Notes: generated by a model from the letters alone, not told the origin. DNA of 38,482 nucleotides from Anaerolineae bacterium (GCA_016929795.1 JAFGIA010000092.1:1-38482), one strand, 5' to 3'; shown: positions 15,825-25,600, numbered from the stretch's first letter. Numbers and translations are program-made.

Positions 15825-17297
15825 ATGGTTTCACTCCCTTCCAGGAGGACAGACGCAGCCGACGTGTTGCGCAGAATGGAAGCGCTGCGCGCGCACGACG
15901 CCAGGTGGCAGGAAGGCAAGACGTGGAGCCTCGTCTACCACCTCGGTGAGGAGCTGACCGCCTTTCTGCGCGAAGCACACAACATGTTCTTCTCCGAGAA
16001 CGGCCTCAACCCGATGGCCTTTCCCAGCCTCAAACGGTTCGAGGCGGAAGTCGTATCCATGACCGCCAGCCTGCTCAGCGGCGACGAGCAGACGACAGGG
16101 AACATGACCTCGGGCGGCACTGAGAGCATCCTGATGGCTGTCATCACCGCGCGCGAGTGGGCCAGGGCGACAAAGCCGGACATTACCGCCCCCGAGATGA
16201 TCTTGCCTGCCACGGCGCACCCTGCCTTTGAAAAGGCAGCGCACTATTTTTCTGTCAAGCCGGTCCACGTCCCGGTCGACGCCGGCTTTTGCGCCGACGT
16301 CGATGCCACACGCGCCGCCGTCACCCAGAACACCATCCTGATCGTCGGCTCGGCGCCATCCTACCCACAGGGCGTCATCGATCCGATCGAGGGTTTGGCA
16401 CAGGTAGCGCGCGAGCACGACATCCTCTGCCACGTCGACGCCTGCGTCGGTGGCTTTATGCTCCCCTTCGTGCGCAAGCTCGGCTACCCGGTGCCCTCGT
16501 TTGACTTTCAGGTCCCCGGCGTGACCTCCATGTCGGCCGACCTGCACAAGTATGCCTACGCCGCCAAGGGGGCTTCTGTCATCCTCTACAAGGACCACGC
16601 CCTGCGCCGCCACCAGTTCTTCGCCTACACCGATTGGTCGGGCGGCATCTATATCTCGCCCACCGCTGCCGGCACCCGGCCCGCCGGCCCGATCGCCGCC
16701 GCGTGGGCGATCATGAACCACCTCGGCGAGGAAGGATACCTGGAGATCGTCCATGACGTGATGGAAACGGTGGAGAAACTGCGCCGGGGCATAGCCGCCA
16801 TCGAGGGCGTTCGGGTCCTTGGCGACCCGGCGATGAGCATCCTCGCCCTCGGCTCTGACCGCCTGAACGTGTACGAGATCGGCGACGAGCTGACACAGCG
16901 CGGCTGGTACCTCGACCGCCAGCAGTTCCCACCCAGCCTGCACCTGACTGTGACCCACGCCCACGCGCAGGGTGAGGTAGCGGATCGTTTTCTCGACGAC
17001 CTGGCACAGGCCGTCGCCCACGTCAGGCGCTTTCGCCTCGACCGGCTCGCGCGCTCGACACTGGTGGGGCTGGTCCGCGTGGCAGGCAAGCTCCTGCCCG
17101 AGGATGTGATGAGTGCACTGACCGCCCGCTCGTCGTCGATGACCGGGCTGAAAGGAGCCGATGTGCCCCAACGCTCGGCAGCCATGTATGGCATGATGGC
17201 CGCACTGCCCAACCGGGGCGACCTGAAAGAGATGGCGCTCGGCGTGCTCGACCACCTGACCGACACGGAGGGGCCGGCGGCCGGCCACAACGTATGA
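15825..17297 (+). CDS. PLP-dependent decarboxylase/lyase of the sphingosine-1-phosphate lyase type
   Basis: A 490-residue group II decarboxylase-fold protein. Its motifs are MTSGGTESILMAV (phosphate-binding loop), GSAPSYPQGVIDPI, HVDACVGGF and the Schiff-base lysine K242 in SADLHKYAYAAKGAS. That last motif (SxDxHKYxxxxKG) is the hallmark of S1P lyase and related decarboxylases, which split phosphorylated sphingoid bases into phosphoethanolamine and a fatty aldehyde. No N-terminal membrane anchor is visible, as expected for bacterial forms. The C-terminal 80 residues beyond the usual domain are helical and not recognised. The ATG follows GGGGGAAG. The stop overlaps the start of the alcohol dehydrogenase (ATGA), which implies coupled translation. 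Glutamate- or tyrosine-decarboxylase-like activity is an alternative, as related proteins are often just called aspartate aminotransferase-family. Confidence 0.72.
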   Translation: MVSLPSRRTDAADVLRRMEALRAHDARWQEGKTWSLVYHLGEELTAFLREAHNMFFSENGLNPMAFPSLKRFEAEVVSMTASLLSGDEQTTGNMTSGGTESILMAVITAREWARATKPDITAPEMILPATAHPAFEKAAHYFSVKPVHVPVDAGFCADVDATRAAVTQNTILIVGSAPSYPQGVIDPIEGLAQVAREHDILCHVDACVGGFMLPFVRKLGYPVPSFDFQVPGVTSMSADLHKYAYAAKGASVILYKDHALRRHQFFAYTDWSGGIYISPTAAGTRPAGPIAAAWAIMNHLGEEGYLEIVHDVMETVEKLRRGIAAIEGVRVLGDPAMSILALGSDRLNVYEIGDELTQRGWYLDRQQFPPSLHLTVTHAHAQGEVADRFLDDLAQAVAHVRRFRLDRLARSTLVGLVRVAGKLLPEDVMSALTARSSSMTGLKGADVPQRSAAMYGMMAALPNRGDLKEMALGVLDHLTDTEGPAAGHNV

Positions 17298-18499
17298 AAA
17301 CGATCTTGCTCGATCTTTCGGTGCCCAAGATTGTGCTCACGCGCCTGCTGGCGCGCTTCTGGCGCGGCGCCTACTATGCGCCAACCGCCCCGCTGCGCTT
17401 GGTCGATCTGCCCGACCCGCCGCTGCCCGCGCCCGGTTGGGTGCGCGTGCGCAACCACCTATGCGGCATTTGCGGCAGCGACCTGCACCAGCTCTTTGTC
17501 GACGCCGGCCTCGACGTCGCGCCCGTGGCGCTCCCCTCGCACCGGCGCGCCTACCTGGGGCACGAGATGGTGGGCGAGGTGATCGAGGTGGGAAGCAGCG
17601 CCCCACAATTTCGAGTGGGCGACAGGGTGGTGCGTTGGGGGCGCGGCGAGGACTGCCTGGCGCGAGGCCACGCCGAGCTATGCCCCGCCTGCCAGCGGGG
17701 CCACCGCGTCCTGTGCGAGCGCGCTTCCGAGCCGCCAGAGCACGAACCGGTCGGTGGCGGCTTTGGCGATACCTTCCTCACACCCGCCAGCACCCTGCTC
17801 CCCGTCCCCCACGCGCTGAGCGACGAGCAGGCGATCCTGGTCGAGCCGGCCGCCGTCGCCCTCCACGCCGCCTGGCGCCGCCCTGCCCAGCCGGGAGAGC
17901 GCGTCCTGGTGCTTGGCTGCGGCACCATCGGCTTTCTGCTGATCCAGGCGGTGCGCCGGCTTCAGCCCGCGTGCGAGATCACCGCCGTCGCCCAGTGGCC
18001 GTGGCAGGCCGACATGGCGCGTACCTTTGGCGCGGATCACACGTTTCTATCGAGTGCCGACGGCTATGTCGAGGTTGCGCGGCTAACAGGTGCCAGGCTC
18101 TACACCGGCCGAGGAGACAACCGCATGCTGCTCGGCGGGTTTGACGTCGTGTTCGATGTCGTCGGCATCCCCTCGACGTTGAACAACGCGCTGCGCTGGG
18201 CGCGCGCCGGCGGGACTGTCGTCCTCGTCGGCGTCCACCTGCACCGCATGAAGCTGGACCTCACCCCCATTTGGTATCAAGAGGTCGACCTGCTTGGCGC
18301 CATTGGACACGACGTCGTCACGTGGGAAGGGAGCTGCCTATCGACGTTTGAGCTGGCCATGAAATGGATGGCAGAGGGTTCTCTCGGCACAACCGGCCTG
18401 GTCACCCACCGCTTCCCCCTGGCCGAGTACCGCCGGGCATTCGAGGTGGCCGTCGACAAGACGAGACACCGGTCGATCAAAGTAGCGTTCGAGATGTAG
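17294..18499 (+). CDS. Zinc-dependent alcohol dehydrogenase (medium-chain family)
   Basis: A 401-residue MDR-family enzyme. The catalytic zinc site is visible as C60 (GICGSD) and GHE (H90, E91). Four structural-zinc cysteines, C121, C130, C133 and C141, lie in DCLARGHAELCPACQRGHRVLC. The Rossmann nucleotide-binding motif is VLVLGCGTIGFLL. The structural lobe has a longer spacing than in classic ADHs. The start overlaps the decarboxylase stop by 4 nt, so both are made from one transcript; this makes it likely to oxidise or reduce an aldehyde or alcohol coming from the decarboxylase reaction. The N-terminal 25 residues before the usual start are basic and unconserved in appearance, but no later start has a better ribosome-binding site. 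Confidence 0.82.
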   Translation: MKTILLDLSVPKIVLTRLLARFWRGAYYAPTAPLRLVDLPDPPLPAPGWVRVRNHLCGICGSDLHQLFVDAGLDVAPVALPSHRRAYLGHEMVGEVIEVGSSAPQFRVGDRVVRWGRGEDCLARGHAELCPACQRGHRVLCERASEPPEHEPVGGGFGDTFLTPASTLLPVPHALSDEQAILVEPAAVALHAAWRRPAQPGERVLVLGCGTIGFLLIQAVRRLQPACEITAVAQWPWQADMARTFGADHTFLSSADGYVEVARLTGARLYTGRGDNRMLLGGFDVVFDVVGIPSTLNNALRWARAGGTVVLVGVHLHRMKLDLTPIWYQEVDLLGAIGHDVVTWEGSCLSTFELAMKWMAEGSLGTTGLVTHRFPLAEYRRAFEVAVDKTRHRSIKVAFEM

Positions 18500-18502
18500 C
18501 AT

Positions 18503-18545
18503 TGGAAAGATGGAAGGATGGGCTGGCCATCCTTCCATCCTTCCA
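18503..18545. repeat. Tandem-repeat hairpin, 19-bp arms with one mismatch
   Basis: The left arm (18503-18521) and right arm (18527-18545) pair at 18 of 19 positions around a 5-nt loop. The right arm and its extension are CCATCCTT octamers in about three copies. It lies immediately after the dehydrogenase stop and ahead of the AGGAGG of the next gene. Confidence 0.85.
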
Positions 18546-18569
18546 TCCTTCCAGTAAAAGGAGGAGACA

Positions 18570-19922
18570 ATGACCGCAGCAACCGTCGCATCCGGGACCA
18601 CACGCCGCGAGCGCTGGGCGTGGTATCTGTACGACTTTGGCAACTCGGCCTACGCGTCGGCCGTCTACCTGGCGGTCTATTCCGTCTACTTTAAGGACCA
18701 GGTCGTCGGCGGCGCAGAGGGCACCCGCCTGTGGGGCGTCGCCGAGACAATCGCCGCCATTGTCGTGCTGTTCAGTGGACCGTTTCTCGGCACGCTGGCC
18801 GACTTTGCCGGGTCCAAGAAGCGCTTTTTGATCTTTTTCACGGGCCTGTCCTGCCTCTTTACAACCAGCCTCTTTCTCATCCAACCGGGCATGATTGCCC
18901 TGGGCATCGGGCTTTTTGTCCTGGCCGACATCGGCTACCGAGCCGCGCAGATTTTCTACGACGGCCTGCTGCCCGAGATTGCGACGCCGGGAGAGATGGG
19001 CCGTGTGTCAGGGCTGGGTTGGGCCATTGGCACGGTGGGCGGGATCGTAATCCTGCTGCTCCTGATGCCCCTCGAGCGGCTGGTAAGCGGCCCGCTGGTC
19101 TCTCGCCTGGCCATGATCGTGACCGGCCTCTTTTTTGCCCTCTTTGCGATCCCGCTCGTGCTCTGGCTGCGAGAAAAAGCCCGGGGCCAAAAGCGGCCAC
19201 CAGGCGAAAACTATGCCGGCCTGGCGATCAAGCGGTTAGCCCACACGTTTCGCACCGCCCACGGCTTTGGCGAGTTCATCAAGTTCATCATTGCCTTTTT
19301 TGTGTACAACGACGGCATCATGATCGTGATGGGGTTTGCCAGCATCATCGGCGCCACGCTCTTTGGCCTCACCACGCAGGACATTCTCATCTTTTTCATC
19401 ATCGTGCAACTGACCAACGTGTTGGGTGCCTATCTGTTCGGCTGGATGGTGGACATGATCGGGGGCAAACGTTCCTTGACCATCGCCCTGGTGCTCATGA
19501 TCGCCGTGGTCATATGGCTCTACTTTGCCCACGGCAAGACGACGTTCTTTATCATCGGGGCCATCGCCGGCGTGGCCATGGCCGGCGCACAATCGGTCAG
19601 CCGGACGATGGTGGCCCTCTTTGCCCCACCTGGAAAAAGCGCCGAGTTCTTTGGCTTCTTTGCCACCTTTGGCCGCGTTTCCTCAGTCATCGCCCCGCTC
19701 GTCTTTGGCTGGCTGGCCGCCGAGGCGGCGCTCTGGTACGAGGGCCAGGGCCAGAGCGTGGCGGTGGCCGAGCAGACCGGCTTGCGCCTCGCGGTCCTGT
19801 CGATCGCGGCCTTTATCCTCGCCGGCCTGATCCTGCTCACCTTTGTGAATGAGCAAAAGGCACGGGCAATGGCCACAATCGTCGCCGACGAGGCACCTGC
19901 ACTCCAGGTGACGGTCGAATAG
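18570..19922 (+). CDS. MFS transporter, UMF1 (Atg22-like) family
   Basis: A 450-residue membrane protein with about twelve hydrophobic segments. The opening RRERWAWYLYDFGNSAYASAV is the signature of the UMF1/Atg22-like branch of the major facilitator superfamily. GTLADFAGSKKRFL forms the loop between segments 2 and 3 and VDMIGGKRSL its repeat in the second half. Bacterial members are thought to export or import small molecules, but substrates are mostly unknown. AGGAGG (18559-18564) supports the ATG. The ThDP-enzyme gene follows after 22 nt, so this transporter probably moves a substrate or product of the surrounding decarboxylase/dehydrogenase/ThDP cluster. Confidence 0.85.
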   Translation: MTAATVASGTTRRERWAWYLYDFGNSAYASAVYLAVYSVYFKDQVVGGAEGTRLWGVAETIAAIVVLFSGPFLGTLADFAGSKKRFLIFFTGLSCLFTTSLFLIQPGMIALGIGLFVLADIGYRAAQIFYDGLLPEIATPGEMGRVSGLGWAIGTVGGIVILLLLMPLERLVSGPLVSRLAMIVTGLFFALFAIPLVLWLREKARGQKRPPGENYAGLAIKRLAHTFRTAHGFGEFIKFIIAFFVYNDGIMIVMGFASIIGATLFGLTTQDILIFFIIVQLTNVLGAYLFGWMVDMIGGKRSLTIALVLMIAVVIWLYFAHGKTTFFIIGAIAGVAMAGAQSVSRTMVALFAPPGKSAEFFGFFATFGRVSSVIAPLVFGWLAAEAALWYEGQGQSVAVAEQTGLRLAVLSIAAFILAGLILLTFVNEQKARAMATIVADEAPALQVTVE

Positions 19923-19944
19923 GCATACACAGAGGAGGAATTCC

Positions 19945-21657
19945 ATGGCAGAAATGACCGGTGGTGAGCTTTTGCTCAAATGCTTGCAACAAGAAGGCAT
20001 CACGACCTTATTCGGCATCCTGGACGGGAGTTTTAACCCCTTCCTGGCCAAGCTCGACGACTATGGCCTGCGTTTCGTCAACGCGCGCCACGAGGCAGCC
20101 GCGGCGCACATGGCCGACGCCTATGCCCGCATCCGTGGCGAGCCGGCCGTCGTCATCGGCGGCATCGGGCCGGGGGCGTCGAACATGATCTCGGGGGTCA
20201 TCACGGCCTACGCCGAGGGCAGCCCCCTGATCGTGTTCAGTGGACAGCGGCGCCGGAGCATCATCTACCCTGACCGTGGCGGCTCGTTCCAGAACGTTGA
20301 CCTGCTCGGCCTCTATCGCCCCGTGACCAAGTGGAGCGCAGGCGTGCGCGACTGGCGCCGCCTGCCCGAGCTGATCCGGCGCGCCTTCCGCGAAGCGACG
20401 ACGGGCCGGCCCGGTCCCGTGTACGTCGAGATCCCCGAGGACGTGATGCGCGGCACCGGCGACCCCCAGCAGGTCGACGTCTGGCCGCCGGACCGCTACC
20501 GGCCAGTTCAGCCTGCCGGCGCCGACCCGGCCCTGATCGCCGCGGCAGCGGATCTGCTCGCTGCCGCGCAGCGCCCCTGCCTGCACGCCGGCACGGGGGT
20601 GTCCTGGGCCTGCGCCTGGGACGAGTTCCTGGCCCTCGCCGACCACCTCGCCGCGGCGGTGACCACCAGCCTCGGCGCGCGTGGCGTCGTGCCCGAGGAC
20701 CACCCGCGCTACTTTCACCCCCTCGACCGCACCGCCCTGGAGGCGGCTCGATCGGAAGCCGACGTCGTGCTCGCCGCCGGGGGGCGCCTGGGCGAGCTGG
20801 ACAATTGGGGCCGGGGGGCGTCGTGGGGCAGCCCGGCGGAGCAGCGGCTGATCCAGGTGGACCGCGACCCGACCGCCATCGGCCTGAACCGCCCCGTCGA
20901 CCTTGGCATCGTGGGCGACGCGCGCGCCGTGCTGGCGGCACTGCTAGAGGAGGTAAAAAAGCGCACGCCCGCACGCGAGGAGCACGACCGTTGGGAAACG
21001 TACAGGGCGCTGAGCGCAGAATGGCGCGCTCAGAAAGAGGCGAGCCTCTACAGCCGCGAGGGCGACGTCAACCCCGGGCGGATGGTGCAGACCGTGCGCC
21101 AATTCTTTCCGCGCGACGCGATCACGGTCATGGACGGTGGCAACACCAGCCTCTGGACGGCGAGCTTTAACCCGATCTACCAGCCGCGCAGCTATCTGTA
21201 TACCGCCAAGTTCGGCCACCTCGGCACAGGACTGCCCTACGCCATCGGTGCCAAGCTGGCAGCACCCGAGCGGCCCGTATACCTCATCTCTGGCGACGGG
21301 GCGCTCGGGTTCAACATCCAGGAGCTCGAGACGGCGCGCCGCTACGGCACCAAGATCACTGTCGTGGTATCGTGCGATAGCGGCTGGGGCATGGAGCGCT
21401 CGTCACAATACTTTGCGCAGATCGCCAACCTGGTCGAGTGCGATCTCTCCTCCGAAACCCGCTACGACCTGGTGGCGCAGGCATTTGGCTGCCATGGCGA
21501 ATTGGTCCAGGCGCCCGACGAGCTCTGGCCGGCCCTGGAACGCGCCGCAGCGGCGGACAAACCGGCCCTCGTCCAGGTGGTGATCGATCCGATGAACAAT
21601 CTTGCGCCGCCCGGCCTGATGACGTTCGGCTCGATGGTGTACCGGGCGCAGGATTAA
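19945..21657 (+). CDS. Thiamine diphosphate-dependent enzyme, acetolactate synthase-like superfamily
   Basis: A 570-residue enzyme with the three-domain layout of acetolactate synthase, oxalyl-CoA decarboxylase and 2-hydroxyacyl-CoA lyase. The N-terminal domain has the activating Glu in VNARHEAAAAHMADAYAR (about residue 50) and the GIGPGASNMISGV stretch. The middle domain contains FQNVDLLGLYRPVTKWS upstream and a nucleotide-binding-like fold. The C-terminal ThDP site is GDGALGFNIQELETARRYG, with the metal-ligand NN of acetolactate synthase replaced by CD (SCDSGWGM). The change keeps an oxygen ligand for the metal, and similar Asp forms exist in the superfamily. The substrate cannot be read from the sequence. 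Being encoded with an S1P-lyase-like enzyme and two dehydrogenases makes a 2-hydroxyacyl lyase role attractive. GAGGAGGAATTCC precedes the ATG. Confidence 0.78.
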   Translation: MAEMTGGELLLKCLQQEGITTLFGILDGSFNPFLAKLDDYGLRFVNARHEAAAAHMADAYARIRGEPAVVIGGIGPGASNMISGVITAYAEGSPLIVFSGQRRRSIIYPDRGGSFQNVDLLGLYRPVTKWSAGVRDWRRLPELIRRAFREATTGRPGPVYVEIPEDVMRGTGDPQQVDVWPPDRYRPVQPAGADPALIAAAADLLAAAQRPCLHAGTGVSWACAWDEFLALADHLAAAVTTSLGARGVVPEDHPRYFHPLDRTALEAARSEADVVLAAGGRLGELDNWGRGASWGSPAEQRLIQVDRDPTAIGLNRPVDLGIVGDARAVLAALLEEVKKRTPAREEHDRWETYRALSAEWRAQKEASLYSREGDVNPGRMVQTVRQFFPRDAITVMDGGNTSLWTASFNPIYQPRSYLYTAKFGHLGTGLPYAIGAKLAAPERPVYLISGDGALGFNIQELETARRYGTKITVVVSCDSGWGMERSSQYFAQIANLVECDLSSETRYDLVAQAFGCHGELVQAPDELWPALERAAAADKPALVQVVIDPMNNLAPPGLMTFGSMVYRAQD

Positions 21658-21676
21658 GCGGTAGGTGGACTGGTAG

Positions 21677-21729
21677 ATTGGTAGATTGGTAGGTTGGTAA
21701 CCGATTTACCAATCTACCAATCTACCAAT
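21677..21729. repeat. Octamer-based hairpin, 24-bp arms
   Basis: The left arm (21677-21700) is built of ATTGGTAG units and the right arm (21706-21729) of CTACCAAT units. They pair over 24 positions with a single G.T, around a 5-nt loop. Further GGTAG units extend to the left (21661-21676). It fills the gap between the ThDP-enzyme and SDR genes. Confidence 0.88.
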
Positions 21730-21761
21730 TTATCTCTCCGGGAGGGTCGGGAGGGTAGAGA

Positions 21762-22589
21762 ATGCAGCTTTCAGACCGGGTTGCGATCGTGACCGGCGCG
21801 GGGCGCGCCGGGGGCATTGGGGCGGCGGTGGCACGGCGGCTGGCGCGGGAAGGAGCGCACGTGGCGCTGGGGGACCTGTGTGCGCCGCCGACGGACCTGC
21901 CGCACGCCGGCAGCGGGCAGTGGGCAGAGATGGAGGGCATCGCCCACGAGATCGAGGCACTGGGGGTGCGGGCACTGCCGCTGCGCGTGGATGTGGCCGA
22001 CCCGGGCTCTGTCGAAAAGATGGTGGCCCAGGTAAAAGACACCTTTGGCCGCCTCGACATCCTGGTCAACAACGCCGGCGCCGCCATCGGCCCTTCGCCC
22101 GTGCTCGGCATGGCCGACGACGCGTGGCGGCGCACGCTCGAGATCAATGCCACGGGCACCTTTTTATGCTGCAAGCGCGCCCTGCCGCTGATGATCGAGG
22201 GCGGCCGCGGCGGGCGGATTGTCAACATGTCCTCCATCGCTGCCGAGCGCCCCAAGCCGTACATGGCCGCCTACGCTGCCAGCAAGGCCGCCGTCGTCGC
22301 CCTGACCCGCTCGCTCGCGCAGGAGGTCGCCCCGTTTGGCATCACGGCCAACGCCGTGCTGCCAGGCGACGTCGACACAGCGCTCAAGCAGTGGGGCTTG
22401 CAGCTCGAAGCGGCGGTCACCGGGCAGCCGTACGAGCAGGTACTGGCGGCGGCGATCGGCAAGGTGCCGCTCGGGCGGTTTGCCACACCGGAAGACGTCG
22501 CCGACCTGGTGGCCTTCCTGGTGTCGGATCAGGCAGGATTCATCACCGGGCAGGCGTACAACCTGACCGGGGGGCGCGAGCTCACCTGA
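21762..22589 (+). CDS. Short-chain dehydrogenase/reductase (classical SDR)
   Basis: A 275-residue classical SDR. The cofactor site is TGAGRAGGIG near residue 10, followed by NNAGAA and the catalytic set with Ser in VNMSSIAA and Tyr/Lys in YAASK. PLGRFATPEDVADLVAFL and ITGQAYNLTGG close the fold, as usual. An acidic residue (GDLCAP) at the end of beta-2 favours NAD over NADP. An insertion of about 15 residues (PTDLPHAGSGQWAEME) after beta-2 is longer than normal. The ATG follows GGGAGGG at good distance. It is the last gene of the forward catabolic cluster and precedes a hairpin terminator. Substrate unknown; SDRs of this type often act on 3-oxo or 3-hydroxy groups. Confidence 0.86.
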   Translation: MQLSDRVAIVTGAGRAGGIGAAVARRLAREGAHVALGDLCAPPTDLPHAGSGQWAEMEGIAHEIEALGVRALPLRVDVADPGSVEKMVAQVKDTFGRLDILVNNAGAAIGPSPVLGMADDAWRRTLEINATGTFLCCKRALPLMIEGGRGGRIVNMSSIAAERPKPYMAAYAASKAAVVALTRSLAQEVAPFGITANAVLPGDVDTALKQWGLQLEAAVTGQPYEQVLAAAIGKVPLGRFATPEDVADLVAFLVSDQAGFITGQAYNLTGGRELT

Positions 22590-22603
22590 TCGCCGCACAA
22601 CAG

Positions 22604-22631
22604 AAGGCCCCAATCTCTCGATCGGGGCCTT
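22604..22631. terminator. Bidirectional terminator between convergent genes
   Basis: AAGGCCCC (22604-22611) and GGGGCCTT (22624-22631) pair perfectly around a 12-nt loop. A short T run follows on the plus strand and, through the AA start of the left arm, on the minus strand. It lies between the SDR stop and the stop of the minus-strand secreted protein. Confidence 0.7.
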
Positions 22632-22655
22632 TGATGCGGCCGTGTCGCACCCGCG

Positions 22656-25600
22656 CTACCGGGTGACGAGAGGTAGATAGACCGAGTGTGGCGCCCGCAC
22701 CGCCACAGCCCACACCGGTCCGTGCCGCACGGGCACGCCATGAACGTCAATCGCTTCCAGCGTATAGTAGTAGGCGTGCCCCGGCTCCACATCCGCGTCT
22801 TCCCAGGCATATACCGCCCCGTGTGCCGAGCCCGATGCCCGGGCCGGGACCATAGCCTGGTTGAGGCGCACCTGCTCCCCGCCGGGGGCATCGCCCCGGT
22901 ACAGGTTAAAGCCCAGCGTCTCGAACTCGCTCGCCGTCTCCCAGGCCAGGACGATCACGCCGGCGCGTGGTTGAGCGGAGAAGGAAGCCAGGTCGACAGC
23001 CGTGGGCTCTTCTTGCCACGACACACACCAACTGTTGATCGCCGGCGTTCGGGCGGGATCGTTGCTCGTCAGCTCGGCGTAAAGGTGTATCGGCGTGTCG
23101 CCCAGCGTCGAGATGTCTGCTCCATCTGTGACCGACGCCAGAAGGATCTCACCCGAGGCTCCGAGGATGGAATAGGTGACCCCGGTATCCAGGGGCCGGT
23201 CATCCGTGGCGCAGAACGAATCCCACATCTGGCCCTCCGGCGGAGTGATCAGCACGGACCTGAGATGACCACCGGCCGCGTACGTGGCCCCATAGTCGTT
23301 CGCTATCTCGCCTGGGGTCAGTGCCCGGCTCAGGACCCTGAGCTCATCCATGGTGCCATTGTAATAGTGCGGGGTGGTGGTGGGAAGAAAGCCAACGTTG
23401 AGCGGTGCTGTATTGCTGCGGATGTAGGTATTGGGCGGGATCGTGTCTGTTGCCACGCCCGGGTTCCCATAGCGGTAGGTCACCTCGACCCCGTTCTGGT
23501 ACAACCTGACGTGGCTGTCTCCCACCTGGTAGGTCATGGCCACGTGCGTCCACTGGCCGTCCGGAACCGCGCCGCCATAGGCAAAGTAGAGCTGGCCGGC
23601 AGGATTGCCAATAATCCCCCCGATCTCTGACTGGCCCGTGTAGCCACTCTCGAGCTTGAGCCCGTACGCATAGTCCGCAATGCCCGTCGACGACTTGTTT
23701 GTGATATAGTTGTTCTCCTTGGTCACTGCTGGATTGACCCACGCCTCGATGGTAATGCCATCGTACGGATTCAGCGTGTCGGAGTGAGGAACGGTGACCT
23801 GGCCTGTCGAGCCGTCAAACGCCAGGCCGTAGGAGAATCTACCCGTGCTCCAGGCGGCGCCACCTTGGGGCGCGCCGTCGTTGGTGTTGCCGCTGGCGTC
23901 GACCACAACCGGTGTGACACTTGTCTTGGTCCCATCCGCCGCAATTTCCGCCGCCGTCAGCGCTCTTCCGGCAATCCTCACCTCATCCATCACCCCTTGA
24001 TAGTAGATCGGGGAACTGACAGGGATGACGCCGAGATACAGCGGGCCGGTATTCGTCGCGATAGAGGCGTTGGCGGGAATTGGGTCACGTTGGCTGTACG
24101 AAGAGACCTCGGCGCCATCCTGGTAGAGCGTGATCTGCGTCCCGGCCGGCGCAGCCTGGTACGTCATCGCCACGTGCGTCCAGGTGTTGAGCGGGACCTG
24201 GCCGCCGTGTGCCCAATATAGGTTGCCTCCACTGCGGATGAACGCCCAGATCTCGCCGCTTTCGATCTTGATCCCATACGCGTAATCGCTGGTGCCCGAC
24301 GTCATCTTGATTGCCACATAGTTATTCGACTTGGTGACCGAAGGGTTGACCCACGCCTCGATGGTGACGCCATCCTGTGGGTTCAGATCGGTGCTGTTCT
24401 GCGCAGTGACCGTATCCCCGCCGTCGAAAGAGAGCCCGGCATCATACAATCCTGTGGCCCAGCTTGCTCCATTCAAGGTCCCCACGTCATCGATGGCCCC
24501 GCCGATGTCGTGGGTCGTCGATCCGGCCCCCTCGTTCAGGTGGTACCATGCCAGGACCCCATCGACGGGTTGGTACTCGCCCGGATAGCTCGGTGGTGGC
24601 GGGTTCCCCTCGTTCATGTGATACCACGCCAGCGTGTCTGCCCTGGCCGGGTATTCCGCCGGCTCTGTGGTCCTGGCAAGCTCGACGTGGCCATCCGGCA
24701 TCGTCGGAAAAGCGAGGCCGATGTCATAGTAAGGGGCGGGGTAGGCAGAGTAGGTGTTGGTGCCGCCATAGTACATGTACAGGCTCCCGTCCACCACGGC
24801 AACACTCGGCCGGTAGAACGACTGGACGGTGGCCGTGGGACCATTCCAGAAGGTCCACGTTTCCCCCCCAGGCCTCATCGCAGGCGTAGGATACTGCGTC
24901 CAGTTGATACCATCCGGGGAAGTTGCGTGGCCGATGATCAACCCCGCGTAGGAAGCGGTGGGAAGCGCCAGATAGTACATGTGATACTGCCCATCGAACC
25001 AGATGACATCCTCGTGCGTCACGCCGCCCTGGTCGTAGGTGCCAGGATGTGCCTGGTAGACGAGGTAGCCCCATTGTCCCGGATTGGTGGGGTTGTAGGG
25101 AGTCCAGTTTATCCCGTCGGGGGAAGTCGCATACCCGATGTCGAACGCGTTCCAGTTGTACCACATGTGAAAGGTCTCGGTCGCATCGTCATAGATCACC
25201 GACGGACACCGGTAGGCCGGCGCGACGGGGCCCGTGCCATACTTGGTATAATGTTTGCCATCGTGCGACATGGCCAGGGCGATTGCGCAGCCCCCCGACC
25301 CACAGCCCGTATAATACAGAAACCACGATTGACCGTCCGGCCCCTTGCCGGGTGCGTACACAAAGTCTGGATCGGCGTGCCAGCCGCTATCCCACTCACC
25401 GGGAGCACCGGGAGACACGAGGGGGTTTGTATAGTCGTCCGTCTTGATCCAGTTGATCCCATCGTGCGACCTGAGCAGCGTCGAGCGCTCCCACCACCAG
25501 TCATTCGTCCCCGACGGCGGTGTGGTCGCAAAGGTCAACGGCGTAAAGATCATCCAGAACTCATAGCCGTCCATGCCTCCCGGAAAGTATTGGACGTCCG

